From NCBI GenBank assembly GCA_018824925.1, contig JAHJFH010000353.1, positions 1 to 5,883 of the forward strand: a DNA stretch of 5,883 bases. The letters run 5' to 3'. The translations under genes were made by a program, and so were the position numbers. Positions 1 to 5,668 of the stretch are shown here, in pieces (positions within the stretch are counted from its first letter, which is position 1; every line of letters starts with the position of its first letter). Source of the DNA: Thermoplasmatota archaeon. GTDB lineage: Archaea; Thermoplasmatota; E2; DHVEG-1. The notes under the pieces were generated by a model that saw only the letters and a program-made list of their open reading frames with translations, searched no databases and was not told the DNA's origin.

Positions 1-1
1 C

Positions 2-622
2 TCAATAACCGTAGAGGTATATCCATATGATCAACAGAATTTGACACTAGTATCTGGCGAATTGACCGTACGGACAAAAGGTTTTGCATTACAAGCAGTC
101 TTTAGTTTTCGATATTCATGGCATTTATTCTTCGCAGCAATAATCATAATATTCATCCTAATATTAATTGCAATTATCCGTAGAATAAAAATTCATAACC
201 TAATCAAGAAACCAAAAAAACCTTGGACACTGCCTGAGGAAAAAGAACATTTAAACAAACTTCTCAAAGATAAAAATAAACAGGCCTATAACCAAGAAAT
301 CGAAGTCATGAAACAAGAATACCAATCAGCATTACTTAGTTATAAATCAAACCTGAAATCTGAATTAAGAGAGATTCGTAAACAGAGTAGATTATATCGA
401 TTTTTATCGAAAATTATTTCTTTAATTAAACTTCCAAAAAAACAGACAAAAATATCAAAAAAATCACTTCAAAAAATCATTAAAAGTATATCTCAAGCAA
501 AACCGATAAAACAAAAAAAGAAAATCCAAATTAAAACCACTCAAAAACCCCTAGCATCACCTGATCTTCAAAAACAACAACTCCTTGAAAAAATCAAGAA
601 ACAACAGAAATTATCTCGATAG
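2..622 (+). CDS. C-terminal part of a single-pass membrane protein with a long basic tail (5' partial)
   Basis: I do not recognise the family. The reading frame is open from the first bases of the window (codon 1 at position 2) and there is no start signal at the TTG at 41, so the real start lies upstream and this is a 5'-truncated gene of at least 206 codons. About 40 polar and beta-like residues come first (including VEVYPYDQQN), then a strongly hydrophobic Ile/Leu/Phe helix encoded at about 122-180, followed at once by Arg-Arg-Ile-Lys. The positive-inside rule puts the N-terminal part outside the cell and the tail inside. The tail of about 145 residues is rich in Lys, Gln and Glu, with patches that could form coiled coil, and is very basic near its end. 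It could be the anchor of a surface or secreted protein. The gene ends at TAG 620-622. The link to the downstream glycan genes is by position only. The coding strand is A- and C-rich, unlike the next gene's main body. Confidence 0.7.
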   Translation, partial: SITVEVYPYDQQNLTLVSGELTVRTKGFALQAVFSFRYSWHLFFAAIIIIFILILIAIIRRIKIHNLIKKPKKPWTLPEEKEHLNKLLKDKNKQAYNQEIEVMKQEYQSALLSYKSNLKSELREIRKQSRLYRFLSKIISLIKLPKKQTKISKKSLQKIIKSISQAKPIKQKKKIQIKTTQKPLASPDLQKQQLLEKIKKQQKLSR

Positions 623-623
623 A

Positions 624-629
624 TTTTTT
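624..629 (+). terminator. Possible oligo-T terminator after the membrane-protein gene
   Basis: A run of six T starts two bases after the TAG stop codon. Archaeal RNA polymerase can terminate on oligo-T without a hairpin, and I see no stable stem here. The surrounding DNA is AT-rich, so the run could be chance. Confidence 0.3.
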
Positions 630-665
630 AGTTAATCCATAAATCAATTAAACCCCGAATTTATT

Positions 666-690
666 CTTTAAAAAAAATAATCTAATTTAT
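666..690 (+). promoter_or_regulatory. Possible archaeal TATA region for the first GT1-like gene
   Basis: An AT-only stretch with a TTTAAAA core (667-673) and a second AT block (about 678-690) lies 20-40 bases before the candidate starts at 691, 709 and 718. It fits an archaeal TATA box feeding a short-leader or leaderless transcript. No ribosome binding site is well placed for any of the three starts: GTGAT at 691-695 is 13 bases from the ATG at 709, farther than usual. The DNA is AT-rich, so this is a weak call. Confidence 0.25.
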
Positions 691-708
691 GTGATTCATA
701 AAAGAATA

Positions 709-1995
709 ATGGTTTTTATGACAACATCAGATTCAGATCTACCACTCATTGGTTTCTTCCCCCTTTTTTATAATCTAGCTGAAACCGGCCGTGCGGTACT
801 TGTTGCAAAACGATATATAGCACAGGGTGGAACAGCGGTCTTTTTTAGCCATGGTGGTGAATACGAATCATTAGCAAAAAAACTTGGTTGCGAAGTTATT
901 TCTGTAGCTCCTCACTATACTGATGAATTTATTGCTGATCTTTGGAAATATTCGCGGTTAGAAAAATTTGGGGCACCATTGAAAAAAACGCTCCTGGGAG
1001 AACATGTCGAAGCGGAATCTGCTGCTTTTAAGGATGCTGGTGTTGAATGGATTGTTACGACCAATAATTTTCCGTGTTCACTTTCTGCCCGTTTCGCAGA
1101 TATTCCGCTGGTATCGATTACCCCTCGTTTTTATGGGAGGTTTCGTTCGTTTCCTGAGGATGCGGAGTTTTATGTGACAGAGGTGATGCCGAAATGGTTG
1201 AAGTTGGCGGTATTGAATTGGATGTTTCCTCGAAGTAAGATGTGGTCACGACCATTTAATCAGGTTGCGCGGGAATTGGGGTTATCTATTTTTCATAATC
1301 CGCAGGATATTGCGCATGGGGATTACACATTTTATACTGATTTTCTTGAGTTGGTAGATATTCCTGCGACGAGTATCAAGGATTCAGAATATTTTGTTGG
1401 TCCGATTTTTTTTGATGAGTTATTTCATGCTAGTACCAACCAGAACAACATGATTCCTCAGGATATTCAAGAGCATATAAAGAAGGGTGATCGTTCAATT
1501 GTGGTGTCATTGGGAAGTTCAGGGATTCCTCGGGTTTTTAATGGCATTATTGATGCTTTGAATGGTACGGACTATCGGGTGATTGCGATTTATACATCCG
1601 TTTTATCTGCTGATTCGTTACCTGAGTGTAGTGAGAATGTGTTGTTGCAGCAGTATGTGCCCTCGTTGCGTGCGTTGAATGAACAGGTTGATTTGGCGGT
1701 GTTACATGGTGGTCAGGGAACCGTGTATTCAGCAGCGTATGCGGGTAAACCGGTGATTGGGTTTCCGATGCAGCTAGAGCAACATATGAATCTTGAGATG
1801 CTAGTAGGAAAAGGAATGGCACGGATTGCGTCTCGTCGTCATTTTACAAAAAAGAGTTTTTTAGCCCTTATCGAGGACATGTTTATGGGTTATGATACGT
1901 ATTTGGAGAATGCACAAGCGTTATCAGCTACTATGCCACCGCCTGAGGGTGAGGATAATTGTGTACGGATTCTTCTGGATTTGATGCATCATTAA
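709..1995 (+). CDS. GT1-like glycosyltransferase (GT-B fold), copy 1
   Basis: Likely transfers a sugar from a nucleotide donor to a lipid or small acceptor, acting in the cytoplasm or at the inner membrane face. Numbering is from ATG 709 (428 residues, typical for GT1). The N-terminal half carries GFFPLFYNLAETGRA (15-29), then a Rossmann-like strand and FFSHGGEYE. The C-terminal donor-binding half has the phosphate loop GSSG (269-272) and the family signature HGGQGTVY from His333, followed by AGKPVIGFP and an EQ..N motif. There is no signal peptide or clear membrane helix. Where GT1 enzymes usually have a catalytic His (GH), this protein has Arg28 (TGRA). Starts at GTG 691 and ATG 718 are also possible; 709 and 718 give N-termini close in length to that of the downstream paralogue. 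It converges on the sulfotransferase with 16 bases between stop codons. GC skew changes sign within its first third. Acceptor and donor are unknown. Confidence 0.88.
   Translation: MVFMTTSDSDLPLIGFFPLFYNLAETGRAVLVAKRYIAQGGTAVFFSHGGEYESLAKKLGCEVISVAPHYTDEFIADLWKYSRLEKFGAPLKKTLLGEHVEAESAAFKDAGVEWIVTTNNFPCSLSARFADIPLVSITPRFYGRFRSFPEDAEFYVTEVMPKWLKLAVLNWMFPRSKMWSRPFNQVARELGLSIFHNPQDIAHGDYTFYTDFLELVDIPATSIKDSEYFVGPIFFDELFHASTNQNNMIPQDIQEHIKKGDRSIVVSLGSSGIPRVFNGIIDALNGTDYRVIAIYTSVLSADSLPECSENVLLQQYVPSLRALNEQVDLAVLHGGQGTVYSAAYAGKPVIGFPMQLEQHMNLEMLVGKGMARIASRRHFTKKSFLALIEDMFMGYDTYLENAQALSATMPPPEGEDNCVRILLDLMHH
1705..1773 (+). repeat. Direct repeat, copy 1: donor-site block of the GT1-like paralogues
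   Basis: These 69 bases, starting at the His codon of HGGQGTVY, match 4088-4156 at 59 positions by hand count. Of the ten differences only one changes an amino acid (Ser to Ala). It is the best-conserved DNA stretch I noticed between the two paralogues and ends in a near-identical run coding for VIGFPMQ. Copy 1 favours G-ending codons here (GCG, CCG, GTG). Confidence 0.7.
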
Positions 1996-2011
1996 AAGAT
2001 GGTAGTTGGTG

Positions 2012-2947
2012 TTACCAGTCGTTGGTGGTGACGTAACCGAGTTTGATGAGAAGATCTCCGGCCATGTGTTTGAAATGGTGTTGTTCTCGTAATGTCATAT
2101 CTTTTTGCCAACGGCCGAGGGTTTTTTGGTAGATGGGTTGTCCGACCTCGATGTTTTGGAGGTGGTGATCTCCTTTTTCTTTTTTATAAAATCCAAGGAG
2201 TTCTTGTGATGTTACGGGTGGGAGGTGAAGGAAGGTGAAGATTGTTTGCATGGTTGGGATAGTGTTGTTTACAAGGTCTTCATAGCGTATTTCAAGGTAG
2301 TTAGGGGTGTTTTGCCATTGTTGTCCTTGGAGGACATAGGAGACCCATTGGCGGACACACCAGGGGAAGGGGTTTCGGGTAGTGTTGGGGATGATCTTGC
2401 CGTTTTGTATATGGCGTTTGGGATGTGTGCGAAGGGAACAGACGGTGTCGCGGCCATCGCGCAGCATGTGTATGAATTTGAGGTTGGGGAAATGATGATA
2501 GAGACGTGGGAGGATAGCAACATGGTGGGGATGTTTAAGGGCAACCCGTGGTTTGTTTTGGTGGTGTTGGTAATAGGTGAGGATGGTTTCAGCGCGGTCG
2601 ATAAGATCAGTGTGATGGTCTCGTAGATCGGTGAGTTCTTGGTTGGTGAGCTCAAGGATGTTTTTGAGAATGGTGTCTTGGGTGATCCACATGAGGAGGT
2701 TGAATTCTTGTTCGGGTGAGGCGATCTGAGGATGTACACTGAGGAGGGCACGTGCTAGGGTGGTTCCGCTTCGGGGGCAGCCTCCGATGAGTATGGGGGC
2801 GCCGGTGGAGATATAGTGTGGTCGTTGTCGGTTGATCCAGAGGTTGAATCTGAGGGTATCATAGGTCTTCATTTTATGTGATGTATGGTAGATGAGTGCA
2901 TCAAGCAGGGTATGTTTTTTCCATCGTGTTTTGAGGTTTGATATCAT
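2012..2947 (-). CDS. PAPS-dependent sulfotransferase (Sulfotransfer_3 type)
   Basis: Moves a sulfate group from PAPS to a hydroxyl of a sugar, lipid or protein; acceptor unknown. The 311-residue protein has the full family set. GGCPRSGTT (55-63) is the 5'-phosphosulfate-binding loop. A Glu pair in SPEQE (79 and 81) sits where tyrosylprotein and related sulfotransferases carry their catalytic base. KHPHHVAILPRL (138-149) follows, then LRDGRD with Ser171 (162-171) as the 3'-phosphate site. RYEDL (221-225) and GRWQKDM (279-285 region) are typical of the C-terminal part. I see no signal peptide or membrane helix, so it is probably cytoplasmic. The start is the ATG at 2945-2947 on the minus strand, with a modest GTGA Shine-Dalgarno six bases upstream. 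It is transcribed away from the second GT1-like gene and towards the first. Lying between two glycosyltransferases, it probably sulfates their product. Its coding strand is rich in C and A. Confidence 0.9.
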   Translation of the reverse strand: MISNLKTRWKKHTLLDALIYHTSHKMKTYDTLRFNLWINRQRPHYISTGAPILIGGCPRSGTTLARALLSVHPQIASPEQEFNLLMWITQDTILKNILELTNQELTDLRDHHTDLIDRAETILTYYQHHQNKPRVALKHPHHVAILPRLYHHFPNLKFIHMLRDGRDTVCSLRTHPKRHIQNGKIIPNTTRNPFPWCVRQWVSYVLQGQQWQNTPNYLEIRYEDLVNNTIPTMQTIFTFLHLPPVTSQELLGFYKKEKGDHHLQNIEVGQPIYQKTLGRWQKDMTLREQHHFKHMAGDLLIKLGYVTTNDW

Positions 2948-3094
2948 AGATGTTCACAAAAGGGATGCTATGGTTACTGTTTTTTTTGGGCTATCAGTTG
3001 GTTTGTTTAAATGTTTTCTATTTAGTCCATTACCTTTTTTTATATCGTTGTTTATGCAGTGGTGGTATGTTTGGATAATGTGGTTTTGGTTGGT
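2948..3094. promoter_or_regulatory. Divergent intergenic control region between the sulfotransferase and GT1-like copy 2
   Basis: The only divergent gap in the window, 147 bases and very T-rich on the + strand. For the + gene, TTTATATC at 3038-3045 is a good TATA candidate. A start about 27 bases downstream would give a leader of some 25 bases before ATG 3095 and would leave no room for initiation at GTG 3059. For the - gene, the palindromic TTTAAA at 3006-3011 would give a leader of about 35 bases, with a GTGA ribosome binding site at 2954-2957. No clear operator repeat is visible. Box assignments are inference. Confidence 0.45.
3038..3045 (+). promoter_or_regulatory. Candidate TATA box for the GT1 copy 2 - GT4-like - sulfotransferase operon
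   Basis: TTTATATC resembles the archaeal TATA consensus (TTTAWA-like) and lies about 53 bases before the preferred ATG at 3095. The bases just upstream are pyrimidine-rich (ACCTTTT), so no purine-rich BRE is seen. If real, it would drive the three downstream + strand genes. Confidence 0.35.
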
Positions 3095-4423
3095 ATGGCT
3101 CAAAATATAGGTTATGAGTTGAGGAAACCGGTTGGGTTTTTTCCGTTGTTTTATAATCTTGCTGAGGCGGGTCGTGCGGTTGTTGTGGCGAAACGTGTGG
3201 TGGAACGAGGTGGAACGGTTGTTTTTTTTAGTCATGGTGGTCAGTATGAATATTTAGCGTTGGATGCAGGGTTTCGGATTGTTCGGTGTGATCCTGTGTA
3301 TTCTGATGATGATGTATCGCGGATTATTCGGGTTAATCGGGGTGAACAACAGGGTGTTGCATATCCGGTATCGTTTTTATGGGAGGTTGTTAAGGGGGAG
3401 ATTGCGGCGTTTAAGAAAACCGGTGTTGGGATGGTTGTTTCATTTGTGAATATCCCTTGTGTATTGTCTACGCGTGCCGTAGGTATTCCGTTAGTTACTG
3501 TGCAACCGGCAATGAGTCGATTTCATGTTCGGGTACCTGATGCGTTTGAGGTGCCAGTGTTGCGGTGGCTGCCGCAGCGGGTGAAGGTGCCGGTGTTAAA
3601 TTATGTGTTTTCGCATAGTAAACGGTTATTAGGACCATTTAATTCTGTGGCAGGAGAGTTGGGGCTGCCATTGTTTCGATCAACACTTTCTATGGTTATG
3701 GGTGATGTGACGTTAGGGACTGATTATCAGGAGTTTATTCAGGTGTTTTCCCATGAGTGGTTGTTACCCGCTGAGAATTATGTGGGTATCATCCCGCTTG
3801 AGGAGTTGTTTGCAGATGCTCAAAAATCATCAAGGGTTGATCCCGTGCTTGCTGAATATATTTCGGGTGATCGTCGATCGATTTTAGTAACTATGGGCAG
3901 TAGTGGCGATAAGGATTTATTTATCCGGGTGCTGAAAATCTTAGATACGCTTCCCTATTCGGTGGTGGCGATTGTGGGAAATATTGTGGCTGAGGAGGAG
4001 TTACCACCATTGAGTAAGAAGATAGTGGTGCGTCATTTTGTGCCATCAATTGATAAGATTCATCGATTGGTAGATCTATCAATTATCCATGGAGGACAGG
4101 GAACGGTATATGCAGCTGCATATGCAGGTAAACCAGTGATTGGGTTTCCCATGCAGTTTGAACAGCATCTAAACTTGGAGAAACTCGTGGGACATGGCAT
4201 GGGTCTTATGCTATCCCGATGGCATTTTAAAGATCAGGATTTACTCAAAGCAATACAAACCATTTTTTCCAACTATGCACAGTATGTAGATAAAGCGCAA
4301 CAGCTTGCGCAAAAACTCCCACCACCACAGGGTGATATTCGGACAGCTGAGCGGATACTTACACTTTGTACATCCTTTGGATTAATAAAGAACAAACACT
4401 TTCCCAAGGATACAACATCCTGA
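3095..4423 (+). CDS. GT1-like glycosyltransferase (GT-B fold), copy 2, paralogue of copy 1
   Basis: A 442-residue nucleotide-sugar glycosyltransferase with the same layout as copy 1. VGFFPLFYNLAEAGRA comes near the N-terminus, then FFSHGGQYE, the phosphate loop GSSG (268-271), and the donor signature HGGQGTVY starting at His332, followed by AGKPVIGFPMQFEQ. Both copies end with a PPPxG segment and a short helix (RILTL here). As in copy 1, Arg27 replaces the usual GT1 catalytic His. I chose ATG 3095 over GTG 3059 because it gives an N-terminus matching copy 1 and follows a TATA candidate; the ribosome binding site is poor (only GGTTGGT nearby). The stop is TGA 4421-4423. It probably leads an operon with the GT4-like gene (16 bases on) and the second sulfotransferase. 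Middle regions differ greatly between the copies, so acceptors may differ. The coding strand is G/T-rich until about 4.1 kb, then changes. It could act on the product of copy 1 or on another acceptor. Confidence 0.88.
   Translation: MAQNIGYELRKPVGFFPLFYNLAEAGRAVVVAKRVVERGGTVVFFSHGGQYEYLALDAGFRIVRCDPVYSDDDVSRIIRVNRGEQQGVAYPVSFLWEVVKGEIAAFKKTGVGMVVSFVNIPCVLSTRAVGIPLVTVQPAMSRFHVRVPDAFEVPVLRWLPQRVKVPVLNYVFSHSKRLLGPFNSVAGELGLPLFRSTLSMVMGDVTLGTDYQEFIQVFSHEWLLPAENYVGIIPLEELFADAQKSSRVDPVLAEYISGDRRSILVTMGSSGDKDLFIRVLKILDTLPYSVVAIVGNIVAEEELPPLSKKIVVRHFVPSIDKIHRLVDLSIIHGGQGTVYAAAYAGKPVIGFPMQFEQHLNLEKLVGHGMGLMLSRWHFKDQDLLKAIQTIFSNYAQYVDKAQQLAQKLPPPQGDIRTAERILTLCTSFGLIKNKHFPKDTTS
4088..4156 (+). repeat. 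Direct repeat, copy 2: donor-site block of the GT1-like paralogues
   Basis: Counterpart of 1705-1773 in the same orientation, about 2.4 kb away. Codons that end in G in copy 1 mostly end in A or C here (GCA, CCA, GTA, CCC), so the proteins are nearly identical while the DNA has drifted towards the composition of the right flank. Confidence 0.7.
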
Positions 4424-4428
4424 AAGAT

Positions 4429-4436
4429 GGGGTGAT
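4429..4436 (+). promoter_or_regulatory. Strong Shine-Dalgarno that fixes a CTG start for the GT4-like gene
   Basis: GGGGTGAT contains GGTGAT (4431-4436), a six-base match to the archaeal/bacterial anti-Shine-Dalgarno complement GGAGGTGAT. Three bases (AAT) separate it from CTG 4440-4442, the usual distance when pairing includes the TGAT end. It is the best ribosome binding site in the window, yet no ATG, GTG or TTG in the right frame follows until 4710. Confidence 0.6.
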
Positions 4437-4439
4437 AAT

Positions 4440-5642
4440 CTGGATCAACACACACCACAGCCACCACCAGTTCGTATTGGTATTCTTGAAATCCGTCGAC
4501 ATATACCCGTATTCCATACCTTTTTACGAATCTGTGATACCGCTGAATCCCAGGTAACCGTATTTACCACACCTGAGCTCTACAATCGACTTAAAACCTA
4601 TTTAACCGGGACAGAAAAATTTCAGCTAATCCTCAAAGAATCCCATGAATCAATCCCAACATTTCTTACACGGGTAGCCAAGTATTGTTCAAACCATCTC
4701 GATGTCCTGATGGTTAATACAATACATGAATCCACCCTTGATCTTCTCAGTTATCTAGGGTTCACACCACGATGTAAAACAATTATCACCATACATCATG
4801 TCAATGCCTGGTTACAACCCCATTTCATGTTTCGTCCACAGCACCCCATCATGACCTTTGAAACAAATACCACCTCACTGTTGATTAAATATTGTATCAT
4901 GCCACGATTTGATGCAATCAATGTGATTTATCATCCCCTAAAAACCTATATAGAAACACACCTTCCCTTTCATAAACCAATATTTACCCTTCCTACCTCA
5001 GTCTATGATGCAAACCATCACCAACATCCCCAGAAAAAAACAGCTACCAAACTACATATCACCATCCCCGGACTTATTCAAGAGCAACGCAAAAACTACA
5101 CATCCATCCTCCAAGCACTTCAACAACTCTCCCCCGAGGAACTCACGGCCCTTCACATCAGCCTACCTGGTTTACCCGTTGGATCATTTGGAAAAACCAT
5201 TGTCCATCAATTCCAAGACCTCCAAGAAAAAGGAGCGAGTATCCAAATTTTTGATGAATTTGTCCCCGATGACACCTTCAACACCATACTCACACAAAGC
5301 GACATCATACTCGCACCCATAAAAATACAAACCCGTGCTGACACCCTCATACCAGAATACTATGGCACAACCGTCGGTAGCGGAGTCATCTACAACGCAA
5401 TCCAATACGCAAAACCCCTCATCATCCCCGATACATTCAACCTATTACCAGAACTACAAACCAGCGCTCTATCCTATCGTAATGCACGTGACCTCCAACA
5501 CCATTTCACTACGCTTCTTCAAGATCCCACCTATTTACAGAAACTACAGGACCAAGCAACATGCAACGCCGAAAAATTTTCACTCCCCAACCTTCAAAAT
5601 TATCTAAAAACAACGCTTCTACCATGGGTACGAAATAAATAA
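4440..5642 (+). CDS. GT-B glycosyltransferase, GT4-like, probably starting at CTG
   Basis: Likely transfers a sugar from a nucleotide donor during glycan or glycolipid assembly. From CTG 4440 it has 400 residues, a normal GT4 length; from the first ATG (4710) only 310, lacking the N-terminal Rossmann strand. The 90 upstream codons read as real protein: a proline-rich stretch, then VRIGILEI as a first beta strand, TVFTTPELYNRL, and LDVLMVNTIHES running straight through the ATG. The C-terminal domain has PGLIQEQRKNY (about 210-220, the usual IPG..RK-Y element), FDEFVPDDTF, then SDIILAPI, and GSGVIYNAIQYAKPLIIP (about 313-330) as the donor-site helix. I see no membrane helix. It follows GT1 copy 2 by 16 bases and precedes a sulfotransferase, so it probably belongs to their operon. 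The coding strand is very C- and A-rich. The family call is by motif shape; another GT-B family is possible. No in-frame ATG, GTG or TTG exists between the stop at 4386-4388 and 4710. Confidence 0.75.
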   Translation: MDQHTPQPPPVRIGILEIRRHIPVFHTFLRICDTAESQVTVFTTPELYNRLKTYLTGTEKFQLILKESHESIPTFLTRVAKYCSNHLDVLMVNTIHESTLDLLSYLGFTPRCKTIITIHHVNAWLQPHFMFRPQHPIMTFETNTTSLLIKYCIMPRFDAINVIYHPLKTYIETHLPFHKPIFTLPTSVYDANHHQHPQKKTATKLHITIPGLIQEQRKNYTSILQALQQLSPEELTALHISLPGLPVGSFGKTIVHQFQDLQEKGASIQIFDEFVPDDTFNTILTQSDIILAPIKIQTRADTLIPEYYGTTVGSGVIYNAIQYAKPLIIPDTFNLLPELQTSALSYRNARDLQHHFTTLLQDPTYLQKLQDQATCNAEKFSLPNLQNYLKTTLLPWVRNK

Positions 5643-5656
5643 AAAAAAAAATATTT

Positions 5657-5661
5657 GGTGG
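5657..5661 (+). promoter_or_regulatory. Shine-Dalgarno for the second sulfotransferase
   Basis: GGTGG lies seven bases before ATG 5669, directly after an A-tract (5641-5651). It pairs with the CACC core of the 16S tail and supports this ATG as the start. Confidence 0.55.
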
Positions 5662-5668
5662 AAAAAAC

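Noticed and set aside
691..708. GTG 691 as the start of GT1-like copy 1
   Set aside because: Not excluded, but ATG 709 gives an N-terminus closer in length to the paralogue, and GTGAT at 691-695 could instead be a remote Shine-Dalgarno. The choice does not affect any motif.
1547..1822. Minus-strand ORF of 91 codons inside GT1-like copy 1
   Set aside because: It is antisense to the conserved donor-binding domain, is rich in His, Thr and Ser as expected from reversed G/T-rich codons, and has no motif or ribosome binding site.
2225..2751. ORFs of 133 (+) and 160 (-) codons overlapping the sulfotransferase
   Set aside because: Both lie within the well-supported sulfotransferase frame. Their length reflects the strong base skew, which lowers stop-codon frequency; no family features are present.
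2892..3235. Small ORFs on both strands across the divergent gap (72 codons +, 93 codons -)
   Set aside because: They overlap the start of the sulfotransferase or of GT1-like copy 2. The + one is Trp/Phe/Val-rich translation of T/G-rich DNA, the - one Lys/Asn/His-rich; neither has a convincing start site.
4319..4470. CCACCA-type repeats near the gene junction as a tandem repeat or regulatory array
   Set aside because: The short copies (around 4319-4328 and 4451-4470) are irregular and fit Pro/Gln/His codons in C-rich coding DNA, with no regular spacing.
4366..4557. Small + strand ORF of 63 codons spanning the junction of GT1 copy 2 and the GT4-like gene
   Set aside because: It overlaps the end of one real gene and the true N-terminal coding region of the next in a different frame, and its sequence resembles nothing.
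5005..5607. Three ORFs (two +, one -) within the GT4-like gene
   Set aside because: All are out of frame with the conserved glycosyltransferase and are Pro/Ser/Thr-rich or Asp/Gly/Val-rich shadows of C-rich codons.
5640..5651. A-tract after the GT4-like stop codon as a terminator
   Set aside because: On the + strand it is a run of A, not T, with no stem before it. A minus-strand terminator would need a gene coming from the right, and the partial gene there is on the + strand.
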